Source: Portulaca oleracea (lineage: Eukaryota > Streptophyta > Magnoliopsida > Caryophyllales > Portulacaceae). From it: 64,000 nucleotides of DNA. The stretch spans positions 10,859,787-10,923,786 of the forward strand of contig CM055890.1 in assembly GCA_029582165.1 (NCBI GenBank), read 5' to 3'. The notes below the pieces were generated by a model. It was not told the DNA's origin. It saw nothing but the letters and a program-made list of their open reading frames with translations, and did not search any database. Position numbers and translations under genes: made by a program. Shown in pieces: positions 12,384 to 23,350 of the stretch; position 1 is the first letter of the stretch; each line of letters opens with the position of its first letter.

Positions 12384-13345
12384 TGACGATTTCTTGGGGG
12401 AAGACTTTTAGGTTAGCTCCTAGTGTTAGACATTATTTTCCAACCTTGTATTAGTGGATTTTAGAGAGAGATTAGAGAGATATTAATCAAGGGTTTTGGA
12501 GATTTTGAGTTGTTGAAGATTTGGGGATTCAAACAATTGAGAGATTGTTGGATCATCTTTTTATTGCTTTCCTTTGTTCATCTACAACATTTTTATAAGT
12601 ATTCTCTTCCCTTAACTCCTTTATTAATTACTTTGCTAATTACTTTCTTGTTTGCTTAATTAACTTTGCTTGTTTATGTTTGTTTGATGTTAGAAATCAT
12701 GCTTAGGGTTGGTTTTGTTGATGTTCTTAGCATAGTTGTGATGGGTAGTGGCTAGAACCCTAATGGGTTAGGGGGTAATTAAGGGTGTGAATGGGTAATT
12801 AGGTATGGGTTAGCAATATTAGTGAGTAATTAGTTGGGAAATCACTTTTCCCACTCCATTCCTCCCCTTAAGTGGGATGTATTTGAGTTCGAAAGCTCCC
12901 GAACACATCCAACACTTCTGTTGGAAGGTTGGAATTGGGATAGTTAGCACTTTACTCATGTGAGTGAGTAGAGACTAACAAGGGAATTCATTTTCATTAA
13001 CCTTCCAGGTCCGTGGTGGACTTTCAGGAAGTTAATCCGGACTATCGTTGAAAGAGGAAGCCCGGTGGGTATTTTCTAACGGAATTGCCACTTGATTTTC
13101 TTCCTTCTTGCTCTCTTGTTGCAAAATCTATCCCCTTGTTCCCGTTTGCATCCCGAAAAGCCCCCGAAACCCATTGTTTCACCTTGACCGACCTTAGATT
13201 TATTTGTTGCTTTGTGACCGCCTCTTTCAACCCATTGCCTTACCTAGCGATCTTAACCCGACCGTAGACCGAGTTTCTTAGCCAAGGCCCCTAGTTCCTT
13301 GAGAAGAACGATACAAAAACCGGGGTACTAAAACCACGTTACACA
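12384..13345 (+). repeat. 5' LTR, U3-less (R-U5 portion)
   Basis: Aligns closely to 18556-19535 of the 3' LTR and ends in the same ...TTACACA. It begins just after the place where the 3' LTR has its TATA box, so the promoter part is absent and this copy cannot start full-length transcription by itself. Confidence 0.88.
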
Positions 13346-13348
13346 AAA

Positions 13349-13366
13349 TGGCGCCGTTGCCAGGGA
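13349..13366 (+). promoter_or_regulatory. Primer-binding site of the Athila-like element
   Basis: TGGCGCCGTTGCCAGGGA begins three bases after the 5' LTR. This is the form found in plant Athila/Calypso-type elements, where it pairs with the 3' end of a tRNA primer (tRNA-Asp in my recollection). Confidence 0.8.
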
Positions 13367-13494
13367 GCAAGCGCCCCTAGCTTAGTTTCTTGGTCTTGAG
13401 TTGTTTAAGATTGCTTTCATGCTAGAAACTAGTTTGTTCCAATTCCCGATGAATTTGATGCTTCTTCATTTCTTGTAGGAGGTTTCGAGTTCTG

Positions 13495-15066
13495 ATGGCG
13501 GAGGGCCAAGCTGGTTCACCCCGTACCCTTCTGTCATATGTCGTTCCATCATTGGGTACGGGAGGCAACCCGATCACTTTACCACCATTACCACCCGATG
13601 TCGTATTCGAATTCAAACCGTACTTACTTGAAGTCTTCTCGAGCAATCAGTTTTATGGAAATAAATCCAAGAGTCCTATTGCACACATCGAGAAATTTGA
13701 AGATCGGATTAGTTTCGTGCAAGTTCCCGGTTTATCTTATGAATTTATGAAATTGAAGTTCTTTCCTCTAATTCTTACGGGGAAAGCAAAGACATGGCTT
13801 CAAACGTGTCCTCCAGGCACTTATTCTTCATGGGAGGTACTTAGAAGAGATTTCCTGCATAGATTTTTCCCAGCGGATGGAACTTATAGACTCCGGTAAG
13901 TTGTTATGTCTTTCAAGCAAGAACCCGGAGAAGATCTTTTTGAGGCTTGGGGGAGATTTAAAAGCCTTCAACGCCAATGTCCACATCACAATTTACCGGA
14001 TTGGATGCTACTTCAACACTTTTATTATGGGCTTTGTGATTCCTACGAAGAGTCTATTGATCGTGAATCCGGAGGGATGTTCTTAAAGAAGATTGCGGAG
14101 GAAGCAAACATTTTTCTTCATGAGCTATCTCAAAATGTTCCTAGTTGGGGAGGCGGCCGAAATTCAGGAAATGGGGATCATTCTTTGAAACACAACCCTA
14201 CTATTAAGATTCTAATGGCCACCGTCCTTGATTTGTAAAAGAAGATGGTGAATGATGAGGTCTCCAACCAGTTGAACTTAGCCCGAGGTATGCAAAGCTT
14301 TGCATCCACTCCTATTCCTAATTTGCATAGTTATGAATTGTGTTTTGGTCCACATCTTGAGCATTAATGTATGGAGTATCGTCAAGTAGAACATGTGAAT
14401 GCCATCTATTCCAACCAGCTTTATTCCCATTCTTATGAGGATTATGATCCTAGTTATACCACGTTTGTCAACCCGGTGTTCAACCCTGTTTCTCAACCTT
14501 ATTACCATCATGCATATTTTCAAGAAGAGTTCTCACATCAACCCACCCCACAATCTCAATTTTCTCAACCATCTCAAGATTCTATGATTGAAAAGTTGTT
14601 GCAACAAATTGTAGCTAATCAAGAAAGTGAGGAGGCTCGTCTTAGAGACCTTGAAACCCAAATGACCCAAGTTGCTCAACAAGTATACTTTTCTCAACCC
14701 ATTCAACCTCAACCTATCCAAGGGGAGCAAGTTGAAGCTATTACCCTAAGGAGTGGAAGAAAAATTAAAGAGCCTATGGTAGTGGGGGAGAATGATGAAG
14801 ATGAGAGACCTTTGGGAGAGAATGAGGGAGTTGTCGTGGATAGTACTGAAGAGGAGAACTTAGGAGTTGAGCGAGCCATAGTTGAGGAGAAAGAGGATGA
14901 TGTTGTGGTTAATGAGGCCGAGGATGAAAGCAAAGAGAAGTTGGAAGAGAGGGTAGAGATTGAGAAAAGACAAGAGAAAGGGAAAGAAGTCATGAGGGAG
15001 GATATTCATGAAAACCTTTTGGATAAACCCGTTTCATATAGACCACCGGTACCTTTTCCTGGGTGA
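13495..15066 (+). pseudogene. Gag polyprotein remnant (Athila-type)
   Basis: One frame runs from ATG 13495 to TGA 15064, broken by TAA at 13897, TAA at 14236 and TAA near 14365. The first ~250 residues carry the retrotransposon gag core: a segment with HIEKFEDR, then LKFFPLILTGKAKTWL, WEVLRRDFLHRFFP, and after the first stop EAWGRFKSLQRQCPHH with a FYYGL motif. The C-terminal part (14371-15066) is Gln/Pro-rich and then strongly acidic, ending in a PVPFPG proline motif typical of the region before protease. All stops are in the same frame, so decay here is mainly by point mutation. Confidence 0.82.
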
Positions 15067-15079
15067 TTGATTCAATATA

Positions 15080-16265
15080 AAAATGAGGCAAAGTTTGTGC
15101 GATTTATTGAGATGTTGAAGAAGCTCCAGGTCAATATTCCTTTTCTAGATGCCATGGCGGAGGTCCCTCTTTCAAGAAACATCTTAATGACCTCTTGACA
15201 ATCAAAAGAAGAATCAAAGAGTCGTCGACCGTTCATCTCAATGGCAATGCTATTATGGGGAGCAAAACTCCCGAGAAACTTGCCGATCCGGGTAGCTTCT
15301 CCATACCGTGCTTAATTGGTGATATGAGGATTGATAATGCATTATGCGATTTGGAGGCAAGTGTGAGTGTTATGCCACACTCAATTTGTTAGAAGTTGAA
15401 TCGTGATGACTTGACCCCAACCGCTATTAACTTGCAACTTGCTGACCGAAGTGTTAGGAAGCCCTTGAGAATATTAAAAGACATCCCGATTCAAGTGGGG
15501 AGTTTCCTTATCCCTTGTGACTTTGTTATTTTGGAGATGGATGAGGATTAGAGAAGCCCTATTATTCTTGGTCGACCCTTCTTGGCTACTGCGGGAGCAA
15601 TTATAGATGTAAAAAGAGGTCGTTTGTCTCTTCATGTAGGGAGAGAACATATTGATTTTGATCTTGATCCTTCAAGGAGGAACCCTCACAAGGAGTCACA
15701 CTTCAAGGTCAATGTAGTGGTTGGTATTATGGATGAGCATCAAGAGGAGCCGTGCTTACTTATTGTGGAAACGGATGATTGGGGTGGAGAAACTCACCCT
15801 AAATCTATTCATTTTGAGCTTCATGGAGATAGTTTCACCTTCCATGGTGACTTCCTCAACACCGTGCCTTTGAGGAGGGAGATTGCCTTGGGTGAAACAT
15901 ATATGAAAAATATGAAATTGAGAGGGATGGCTTTCCAAGGCCCGAGACCCGACACATCACCAAACATCAAGCCGGGGTTATCTTCTCTTTCTATCCGGCC
16001 TACTATGTCTTCAAAGAGGCATGCTCCATATTTGCGCAAGAAGAGGAAGCGATGGAAAAGGAGGAAGAAACATTGGTGGAGTAAGATGAGGAGGTCACTA
16101 CCTTTGATTCCTTTGGAGTTAACTAGACCACCGAGAGGATTATCTCAAATTATTCATGAGTTCTATTGGGATGTGCGGGAGGAGAAGGAAGAAGAGTTGG
16201 TGGAGAAAGCTTACCATGCTTCTTTCTTGCACACCACGCCTTTCGAGAATCAAGTAGGTAATTAG
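15080..16265 (+). pseudogene. Aspartic protease and C-terminal remnant of the Athila-like element
   Basis: From about 15195 the frame reads through IPCLIGDMRIDNALCDLEAS, the Athila protease region in which the family has D-L-G-A; here Gly is replaced by Glu, so the active-site loop is altered. TAG near 15390, TAG near 15550 and frame changes interrupt it. GRPFLATAGAIIDV near 15569-15610 is the conserved second protease segment. After about 15970 the sequence is basic and charged and ends at 16265 without entering a reverse transcriptase, so pol is absent, not merely mutated. Confidence 0.78.
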
Positions 16266-18067
16266 GTCAAGCTCGGGACCTTAAACAAGCGCTTTATGGG
16301 AGGCAACCCATACTTTTATTTCTTTCTTTTGAGTTAATTTCTAGTTTTTCTTAGTTCGTCTCTTTTTCATGTTTCTAATCTTGCATGCGGATTTTACGAG
16401 CTTTGATTGTTTTTACCTGAAAATCCTAACCCTTTGCTTGGCTATCACGGATTGCGGATTGAGTAATCATTTGTTATGAAGAACTTGAGGTAATATCTCT
16501 CCGCTCTTCCCTTTTTGAGTTGAATATCCTGTGATCCATGCCGCATGCTTGATTTTTCTTTTGGTGGCGAACCCTTAGTTTGTGCTTGTTGGGTATTTCT
16601 TGTTGTTGGAGCCGTGTGTGCTCCGGTCGCCACCACTTACTTGCTAGGTGTTTTATTATGCTGTTTGTAGGTTTTCTACCCTTTTTCATGTGACACCTTC
16701 CCACAATGAGGAAATTGTGGTGTTTTAAGTGTGTGTGTGGGGGGGGGGGGGGAGATATTCTGTTTCAAGGGCAGATCACCTAGCATTTTTGTTTTTGTTT
16801 TCTTAGTTTTGCTTAAAATTTGAAAAATTTTTGTGTGAAAAAGAAGAAAAAAAAGGAGTGAAAAACCTTAAAAGTTTTTTTTCACTTTTGTTTTGTTTTT
16901 GTTTTCGCTTAGTTTCTTGAATTTTGTTGTCAAAATTGGGAAGCCGTTCTTAATCTTCTTTAAAAGAAACCGGTCTGAGCATTTTCGACCTTGTATTGGG
17001 TGATTGTCATGACTCATCTTATTTAGATTTCTTTCATTGAGTGCCTAGTGAGACCCCCAATTCCTTTCACATTCTGGTTGAAACCGGGAGATTCTAGGGG
17101 TTTGTGTCCGAGCTTGTTTTTTTTTGTTTCTTTTTTTTTCTGTTTAGCAAAAGCAAAAGCGAAGTCAAAAGCAAAAAGAAAGAAAAAGAAAGCAAAGCTA
17201 AATAACCGGATTAAGTGGAGCGAGTCGGCTGAACGACATCAAACCACCATAAAGTTAGTCGACCTACACGGGACCGGTATTAACAGTACGACATTGATAC
17301 CCTTTAAGCTCCTCCTGTATCGAATTTTCGACGGAGGTGTGTAAGGAAAAGACTGTGTTGGGAGGGTAGACCCCAAATTTTGGGCAGTGCAATTCCCGCA
17401 AAACTAGCCTCGACCTTTAAGCTTTAACAAAAAAAAATTGTTGGGAAAACCCAACCCAAAAAGAAAAGTTTAAGTGTTAATAAAGTGTGGGGCCTCTCCT
17501 TGCATTACCTACGACCCTCACCAAGCCAAGGGCGACCAAATGCGGGGAAGGGCAACTCTTTTCTTTCCTTGTTCGTTTCATTTGCTTTTAAGCTCGGGTG
17601 TGAGTCCTTGTAGTCTTTTGGAATCGGTTAGAACCCACTAGCACATTTGCACATGGGGTTTTGCTTGGCATTGGGTGTAGGAAATCGAAAATCTCAAAGA
17701 ATGACTTTCGCTTGGGATAGGTGCTTGTGAGATGCTCATAACGGTTCCTTTTGGAGGATTAATAACGTTTTCCTAATTGAAACTGCATGATCCTTTGAAG
17801 CGAAGCTGTTTTTTTCCTTTTCCTTTGTTTTCTTTGGTTTTGTTTTTCGCTCTCCCTCTCTCCTTTTTCTTTGGCTTTTGTGGGTGTAGCCGCTACAAAC
17901 CCTCACGAGTCCATCTCGTCCACCGGGACTGCCAGGGGGTTCAAAGGGCTTGGTGCCTACGGTATATGCACTTGTTTCCTCCCACGATAGAGGAGTTGAT
18001 ATTTAGTTTTTCTTTTTTATTTTTGTTTTGTTTTGCTCGGGACGAGTAAAAGTTTAAGTGTGGGGGG
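16266..18067 (+). other. Non-coding 3' internal region with repeated PPT-like tracts
   Basis: About 1.8 kb between the last coding remnant and the 3' LTR. It holds three similar TTTAAGTGTG-plus-G-run tracts: 16723-16752 (with 14 consecutive G), 17468-17492 and 18052-18067. Only the last abuts the LTR and is the functional polypurine tract by position. T-rich and AAAG-rich runs near 16780-16960 and 17110-17210 are low complexity. Confidence 0.65.
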
Positions 18068-19535
18068 TGTTTAGACCCAATTCTGTGTCTAAATAGCGCC
18101 TTAATTCTTAGGCTTTTGACTCGTTTCGTGTTTAATTTCATGACTTTTAATACGTTATTGGTTATTTTGTAGATTTTGGAGTTTTTTACTCAAAACGTAG
18201 TAAGGCGATTTTGCTGCTATTTTGGGAATCCCGAGATTCCCCAGGTCTTGACCGAGTAAAAGGTGAAGCAAAGTAGAAGTTTTCAGCCAGCCGAGGAGGA
18301 CCGCACCTACGGTCCTAAAGACCGCACCCGCGGTGGCTGCCATGACCTGGGTAGGGAGTTAGGTCCCCGAAGAGGACCGCACCTGCGGTCCAGGGAAACC
18401 GCACCTGCGATCAAGCGAAGGAGAGAAGAAATCTCCTGGGAAATTTCGCTGGACAGCCAGAGACCGCACCTGCGGTCTCCTACTTTCTGCGCGTGTTTTC
18501 GGCTTGAAGTGCTGCGTTTTGCCCAATTGTTTTGCCTTGTATATATACTCCTCTTTGACGATTTCTTGGGGGAAGACTTTTAGGTTAGCTCGTAGTGTTA
18601 GACATTATTTTCCAGCCTTGTATTAGTGGATTTTAGAGAGAGATTGGAGAGATATTAATCTAGGGTTTTGGAGATTTTGAGTTATTGTTCAAGATTTGGG
18701 GATTCAAACAATTGAAAGATTGTTGGATCATCTTTTTATTGCTTTACTTTGTTCATCTACAGCATTTTGATAAGTATTCTCTTCCCTTAACTCCTTTATT
18801 AATTGCTTTGCTAATTACTTTCTTGTTTGCTTAATTGCTTTGCTTGCTATTACAATTTGCTTGTTTATGGTTGTTTGATGTTAGAAATCATGCTTAGGGT
18901 TGGTTTTGTTGATGTTGTTAGCATAGTTGTGATGGGTAGTGGCTAGAACCCTAATGGGTTAGGGGGTAATTAAGGGTGTGAATGGGTAATTAGATATGGG
19001 TTAGCAATATTAGTGAGTAATTAGTCGGGAAATCACTTTTCCCACTCCATTCCTTCCCTTAAGTGGGATGTATTTGAGTTCGAAAGCTCCCGAACACATC
19101 CAACACTTCTGTTGGAAGGTTGGAATTGGGATAGTTAGCACTTTACTCATAAGAGTGAGTAGAGACTAACTAGGGAATTCCGTTTCATTAACCCTCCGGG
19201 TCCGTGGTGGACTTTGGGGAAGTTAATCCGAACTATCGTTGAAAGAGGAAGCCCGGTGGGTATTTTCTAACGGAATTGCCACTTGATTTTCTTCCTTCTT
19301 GCTCTCTTGTTGCAAAACCTATCCCCTTGTTCCCGTTTGCATCCCGAAAAGCCCCCGAAACCCATTGTTTCAGCTTGACCGACCTTAGATTTATTTGATG
19401 CTTTGTGACCGCCTCTTCAACCCATTGCCTTTCCTAACGATCTTAACCCGACCGTAGACCAATTTTCTTAGCCAAGGCCCCTAGCTCCTCGAGAAGAACG
19501 ATATAAAAACCGGGCTACAAAAACCACGTTACACA
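18068..19535 (+). repeat. 3' LTR, complete
   Basis: Begins TGTTTAGACCC right after the polypurine tract and ends ...TTACACA. U3 (18068 to about 18550) contains five copies of a short palindrome and a TATA box (TTGTATATATACTCC, 18537-18551). The R-U5 part matches the 5' LTR with scattered substitutions and small indels. Confidence 0.88.
18298..18478. promoter_or_regulatory. Array of five 16-18 bp palindromes in U3
   Basis: GGACCGCACCTGCGGTCC-like units at 18298-18315, 18319-18336, 18374-18391, 18396-18412 and 18461-18478. Three are (nearly) perfect inverted repeats and two carry arm mismatches. They lie 60-240 bp upstream of the TATA box, the position expected of enhancer elements or protein-binding sites. 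Confidence 0.8.
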
Positions 19536-19952
19536 TATACAACACAGGACAACTGGATACCCCCAAAAGCTGGCACATGGAAATTGAACTTTAACGCGGA
19601 AAAGTTGGGAAGTTGGGGAAGAGGATGGGGTTTTGCTATAAGAAATTCTGAAGGAAGGATAGTTGCAGCCGGAACAAAGCAAAGCCCAGGTTTCGCTACA
19701 GTTGAGCTTGAGGAAGCACAATCCTACCACTTCAGCCTTCAGGCAGCTTGGGACACAGGCTATAGGTCAATCATGATAGAAAGAGACTGCTTGACCCTGA
19801 TTCAAAGGCTCAAAAATAGATCAGGAGGTTCAAATGCTTTAGGACTTCTTGTAGAAGAAATTTTGAAATTAGCTTTGTCTTTTAATTCTATTTCTTGGTA
19901 TCATGTTTTATGGGCGGGGAATAAGGTAGCTCACTCCCTAGCCCACCTTTAA
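19536..19952 (+). pseudogene. LINE RNase H-like domain (3' half of the split LINE)
   Basis: After the 3' LTR the frame reads NWIPPKAGTWKLNFNAE, the usual entry into the plant L1 RNase H domain, then WGFAIRNSEGRIVAAGT, an EEAQSYHFSLQAAWDTGY segment with the conserved Glu-Ala, IERDCLTLIQRL, and WAGNKVAHSLAHL at the end. The frame is open for over 120 codons. It is an orphan fragment because the LTR element separates it from its RT. Confidence 0.85.
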
Positions 19953-20090
19953 CCCTACGATACGCATGAGCGTTTTTTGTTAGAGGAAGGCCCAGAGGAA
20001 TTAATGTCTTTGACCCTTAACGATATGTACCTTTTTCAAGTATTAATATTTAGTTTCGCGCGAGGTGCTTTTCCTAAAAAAAAAAAAAGC
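19953..20090 (+). other. LINE 3' UTR and A tail
   Basis: Short non-coding tail after the RNase H stop, ending in about 13 A residues at 20076-20088, which marks the 3' end of the LINE insertion. Confidence 0.7.
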
Positions 20091-20292
20091 AAAGCATTTT
20101 TTAGAATCTTTATTTTTGTGTGATTTTAATGTAGTAGTTATTTTTTAATTATCATAGTAAAAAGTGTAATTTTTCTTGACTCTATCTTTTAAAAATCTAA
20201 AATAATATATATTAATCAAAGTAATTTGTTAACAAATAATCCTAAAATTTGAGATTTATTTTTTTTTACAAAAACTTATACTTTTCTCATAA

Positions 20293-20630
20293 GGTTTTTG
20301 GCCACAAATAATCCGTATTAAGGGGGTTGGGACTGAAAATAATCCAAAGTGTCTATTCGACTACTGATAGTCTGTACTTTTTCACTATTTTCTGATAACA
20401 ATCCAGAATCAATTTCCGGCACCGGAAAGTTGACATGGCGACCAGAAATTTCCTTTTTGAAGTACGAATAAACATACTTTCCGATCGCCATGTCAGCTTT
20501 CCGGTGCCGGAAATTGATTCTGGACTGTTATAAGAAAATAGTGAAAAAGTACATACCGCCAGTGACCGAAAAGTCACTTTGAATTATTCCCAATCACAAG
20601 CCTCTCAGTACGGATTATTTGTTGCCAAAA

Positions 20631-20633
<3 letters not shown>
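20293..20633. mobile_element. Palindromic Mutator-like MITE, copy 2
   Basis: Same family as 10580-10922: begins GGTTTTTGGCCACAAATAAT, has the same CACCGGAAAG-containing central inverted arms and ends with the complement of its start. The right end merges into a (TA)n tract, so a target duplication cannot be read. Confidence 0.8.

Positions 20634-20681
<48 letters not shown>
20634..20681. repeat. (TA)n microsatellite
   Basis: About 24 TA units immediately after the MITE. Confidence 0.9.
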
Positions 20682-20684
<3 letters not shown>

Positions 20685-21155
20685 TGCCCTATAGAAAATA
20701 TCATATCATAAATCATGAGAACTTAAACAATAGATAGTAGTACTTTTTAGGTCTAAGTTTTGATTGCTATATATATGTTAATTTTAGGATTCCAACAAAA
20801 TTTTTGGAAAATAGTATTGATTTTAATGTATATGAATGCCCTATAGAAAATATCATATCATAAATCATGAGTATTTAAACAATAGATAGTACTGCCTCCG
20901 TCTTTTTATTTATTGTCGCCTAGAAAATTGTGTTAATAATTTTGATCGTTAATATCTTAATTTGTATAATGATTCATCATACAAAATTGATGTCATTCGA
21001 TTCGTAATAAAAAAGACTAATAAAAAAGTATAATATTATAATTTTTTATAAAAATTTTATATTAGAAATTTTTAATTTAAAATTGGCACTGAAAACCGTA
21101 AATAACAGATAAAAAAGAAGGGATGGAGTACATTTTAGATCTAAGTTTTGATTGA
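20681..21155. repeat. Direct duplication of ~85 bp; second copy interrupted by a MITE
   Basis: A segment beginning TGAATGCCCTATAGAAAATA at 20681-20767 recurs at 20833-20891 and continues at 21129-21155. The second copy is split by the Stowaway-like element, so the first copy serves as its empty site. Confidence 0.8.
20892..21128. mobile_element. Stowaway-like MITE (Tc1/mariner type)
   Basis: A 237-bp A+T-rich element with ends CTGCCTCCGTC and CTCCATCCCTTC (right end complemented), flanked by TA on both sides (20890-20891 and 21129-21130). The uninterrupted duplicate at 20681-20767 supports both boundaries. Confidence 0.85.
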
Positions 21156-22309
21156 TACATGTAAGTCTTAGTTTCATTTATGTTTTTATATTTCTATTTA
21201 ATTAAATTTGGGTTAATCCCTAATTATTTATCATTTTACATTTGTAAAGTAACTTTTATTAATTTTATATAAATCTACTTCATCCCTCGTCATTAATTCT
21301 TACCAATTTAATAATTTAATAATTTTTCTTATTAACTTTATTATTAGTACCTTAATATCTCACAATTCTTTTATAGTGACAAACACATATATAAATTACA
21401 TAAAATCATTAGAAAACCCGTGCATGTAGAATATGCATTTTTTTTTTTTTTGCTTAATATACTTGATACTCTACTGATTTAATTACTAATGATGCTATAT
21501 ATTTCTGATTTAATTACTGATCAGTTAACTATAGATATATAATATTTATCATCAGAATATACTTTTTTGTTTAATTACTGATTAGTTAACCATGGAGGAT
21601 TAGGTCATGGAATAATGGAATTAAGGTAATTAGTGAGATGATTAGTGTTCCGCCCTAGAATTGCATGCGATGGATGAAGGATACCGGGGGCCGGGAGGCT
21701 ATGGATCTTTTCAACCATCAGTTGTGGAATTCCAGGGTGGTTTAATCGATTCCAGTTCTACGCTCTGGCGAGAGGGGACTGGAAGAGATTACTGTTGATT
21801 GGGTCCCATATTACCAAGGCTTGTCATGTGCGGGAGTGATGACAACCTTGGAAAGTATTGCATCAATTCATTACCCTGGCGAGGGGGATCGATACTAGCT
21901 CGTGCATAGGAAGTGAACGCTAACTTGACGCCCTGGAGGGGGAACTCGGTGCAAGCTTGGTATGCACACAATATTTACACTTAATCATCGAACAAAATCT
22001 CCACTAAAACCGCAGTTTCCGTGCTTAATCTTTCATTAGGTTGGCTTGGTATTACCCCCCAAGCCCTTACCTTCCTATTATGCTTTTCCTTTTCGACCTT
22101 AGGATAGTAGTTCAGCAACATCAAACCTGGTTGGTGAGTGCTCTCGCGAGATTCTTTGGTTAGAACCCCGGCTCCTCGGACCAATACGACCGTGCTCCTA
22201 ACCCCTAGGTTCACGTTAAACAGCTTTGCATGTACAAAGAACAATGTACTACAATTGCTACAAATGATCAAGAAATAAAGATGACATAAATTCACATATG
22301 TCACTTGAG
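21156..22309. other. A+T-rich DNA followed by an unclassified higher-GC repeat-like segment
   Basis: 21156-21620 is A+T-rich with nothing recognisable. 21620-22309 is noticeably richer in G+C and resembles, in composition, the U5/leader part of Ty3-type LTRs. A 107-codon minus-strand frame (22304-21981) has no recognisable domain. I cannot assign it to a family. Confidence 0.35.
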
Positions 22310-23350
22310 GTGTCTAACTTTTAATGAGCAAAAAATTTATAATAGGGTACCTTGTATTTTTTGCTCATTTTGATAATGATTTTTAGGTTTATTTTATTGG
22401 TCTGAGAATTTTTTTGATCCTGAACGGGTGGAGTGTTGTCGGAAACTCAAAAATATCACCAAAAAAGCACCAGGGTTCTTAAATGAAAATGCACACAAAT
22501 GAATAGTCTTTATATAAAATAGTTTCTGTCTTGAGTCGGAGTAAATTGAAGTAATTGCCAAAATTATCTCTGAATTTTTTATTCCTCAATTATGATAGAA
22601 TAATTGTTTAGAATAACATCTGTGAAAATCGAAACTACCAAAACATGTTGTAAATAGTCAAAATCACATACACCGCTCGTGACCTCATGGGTCATGCCCA
22701 TGACCTTCAAAGGTCACGCAGTGACAACCTTTTTGTCCAGTGGCCCCTTACGAATGAAAGTTGGGTCACGACCGTGACACCTCGGGTCATGACCGTGACA
22801 TCGTTAGTCACACCCATGACCATCGGAAGTCACGCTTGTGACCCAGTTAATCGGTGTATTTTTCCTCAAGTAGCAGTCATGGTCGTGACACCCCAAGGTC
22901 ACGCTTGTGACCTCTAAATCCGAGTCTAATTTTGTTAGTTCTCCCCTTTTTTTACAAACACCCTTTTAAGGTTATCTTTCGTAAGAGACTTTTGCTAATT
23001 AATACAAATTTATGATTATGAATAGAATGGTGAAACTAATTGCTCTCATTTCCCCATAAATTGTGTCTACTTTATCCATAATTGTTGTGTTATGATGTTG
23101 TTGCAAGTCTCTCATTTCTTGATTAGTGGAAAATCCTTCCTTTATATAATCATGGTGGATTGCTAGTTCTCGGGTGGTAGTTAACCCTTTATATATCCCA
23201 AGTTTATATCCAGTGCCTTCGTTAGGGTGTTAAGCAATCAATCATTTTCGATTTGATTATTGTAGATTCGTAGTGGTATTTTGAGGTCGAGATAACTATT
23301 TTTCATGTTCATATATTATTTTCGCTGTTTTTATCATCAACTGCTTCAAA
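22310..23350 (+). repeat. Probable LTR fragment (solo or truncated)
   Basis: The segment has LTR-like order: a perfect 12-bp inverted repeat at 22325-22336/22356-22367, an array of eight palindromes (22690-22912), then two TATA-like boxes (TTTATATAATCATG near 23142 and CTTTATATATCCC near 23191) and an R/U5-like stretch to about 23350. No partner LTR, primer-binding site or coding sequence was found, so boundaries are approximate. Confidence 0.4.
22690..22912. promoter_or_regulatory. Array of eight 16-bp imperfect palindromes, RGTCAYGNNYGTGACM
   Basis: Units at about 22690, 22712, 22765, 22785, 22806, 22828, 22875 and 22897. Each has GTCA and TGAC arms around a variable six-base core. Spacing is irregular (about 20-50 bp) and the orientation is symmetrical, so this is not a simple tandem repeat. 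Confidence 0.8.

Larger units (their letters stand above)
12384..19535 (+). mobile_element. Athila-like Ty3 LTR retrotransposon, gag/protease only, 5' LTR truncated
   Basis: Two LTR copies (12384-13345 and 18068-19535) flank an internal region with a primer-binding site, a decayed gag and an aspartic protease but no reverse transcriptase, RNase H or integrase. The 3' LTR is 1468 bp. The 5' LTR is only 962 bp and starts at the position equal to 18556, so about 488 bp of U3 is missing. No target duplication is visible, in line with that deletion. The primer-binding site and the gag/protease style point to the Athila lineage; the gag-only layout resembles TR-GAG non-autonomous elements. Confidence 0.85.
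11095..20090 (+). mobile_element. 5'-truncated L1-type LINE, split by an Athila-like LTR element
   Basis: The left part (11095-12383) holds the second half of a LINE reverse transcriptase and its C-terminal extension. The right part (19536-20090) holds the RNase H domain, a short 3' UTR and a 12-13 bp A tail near 20076-20088. The LTR retrotransposon at 12384-19535 lies between them. The zinc-binding segment expected between RT and RNase H is missing, so LINE sequence was deleted at the junction. The LINE 5' end is truncated, as usual for L1 copies. Confidence 0.85.

Noticed and set aside
18263..18583. 106-codon ORF in the 3' LTR
   Set aside because: Its Arg-rich translation comes from the G+C-rich palindromes of U3; U3 is not expected to code.
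21981..22304. 107-codon minus-strand ORF as a gene
   Set aside because: No recognisable motif and repeat-like surroundings; left as unclassified.
22690..22912. CRISPR-like repeat array
   Set aside because: Units are short palindromes with irregular spacing and no uniform spacers, and the DNA is plant nuclear.
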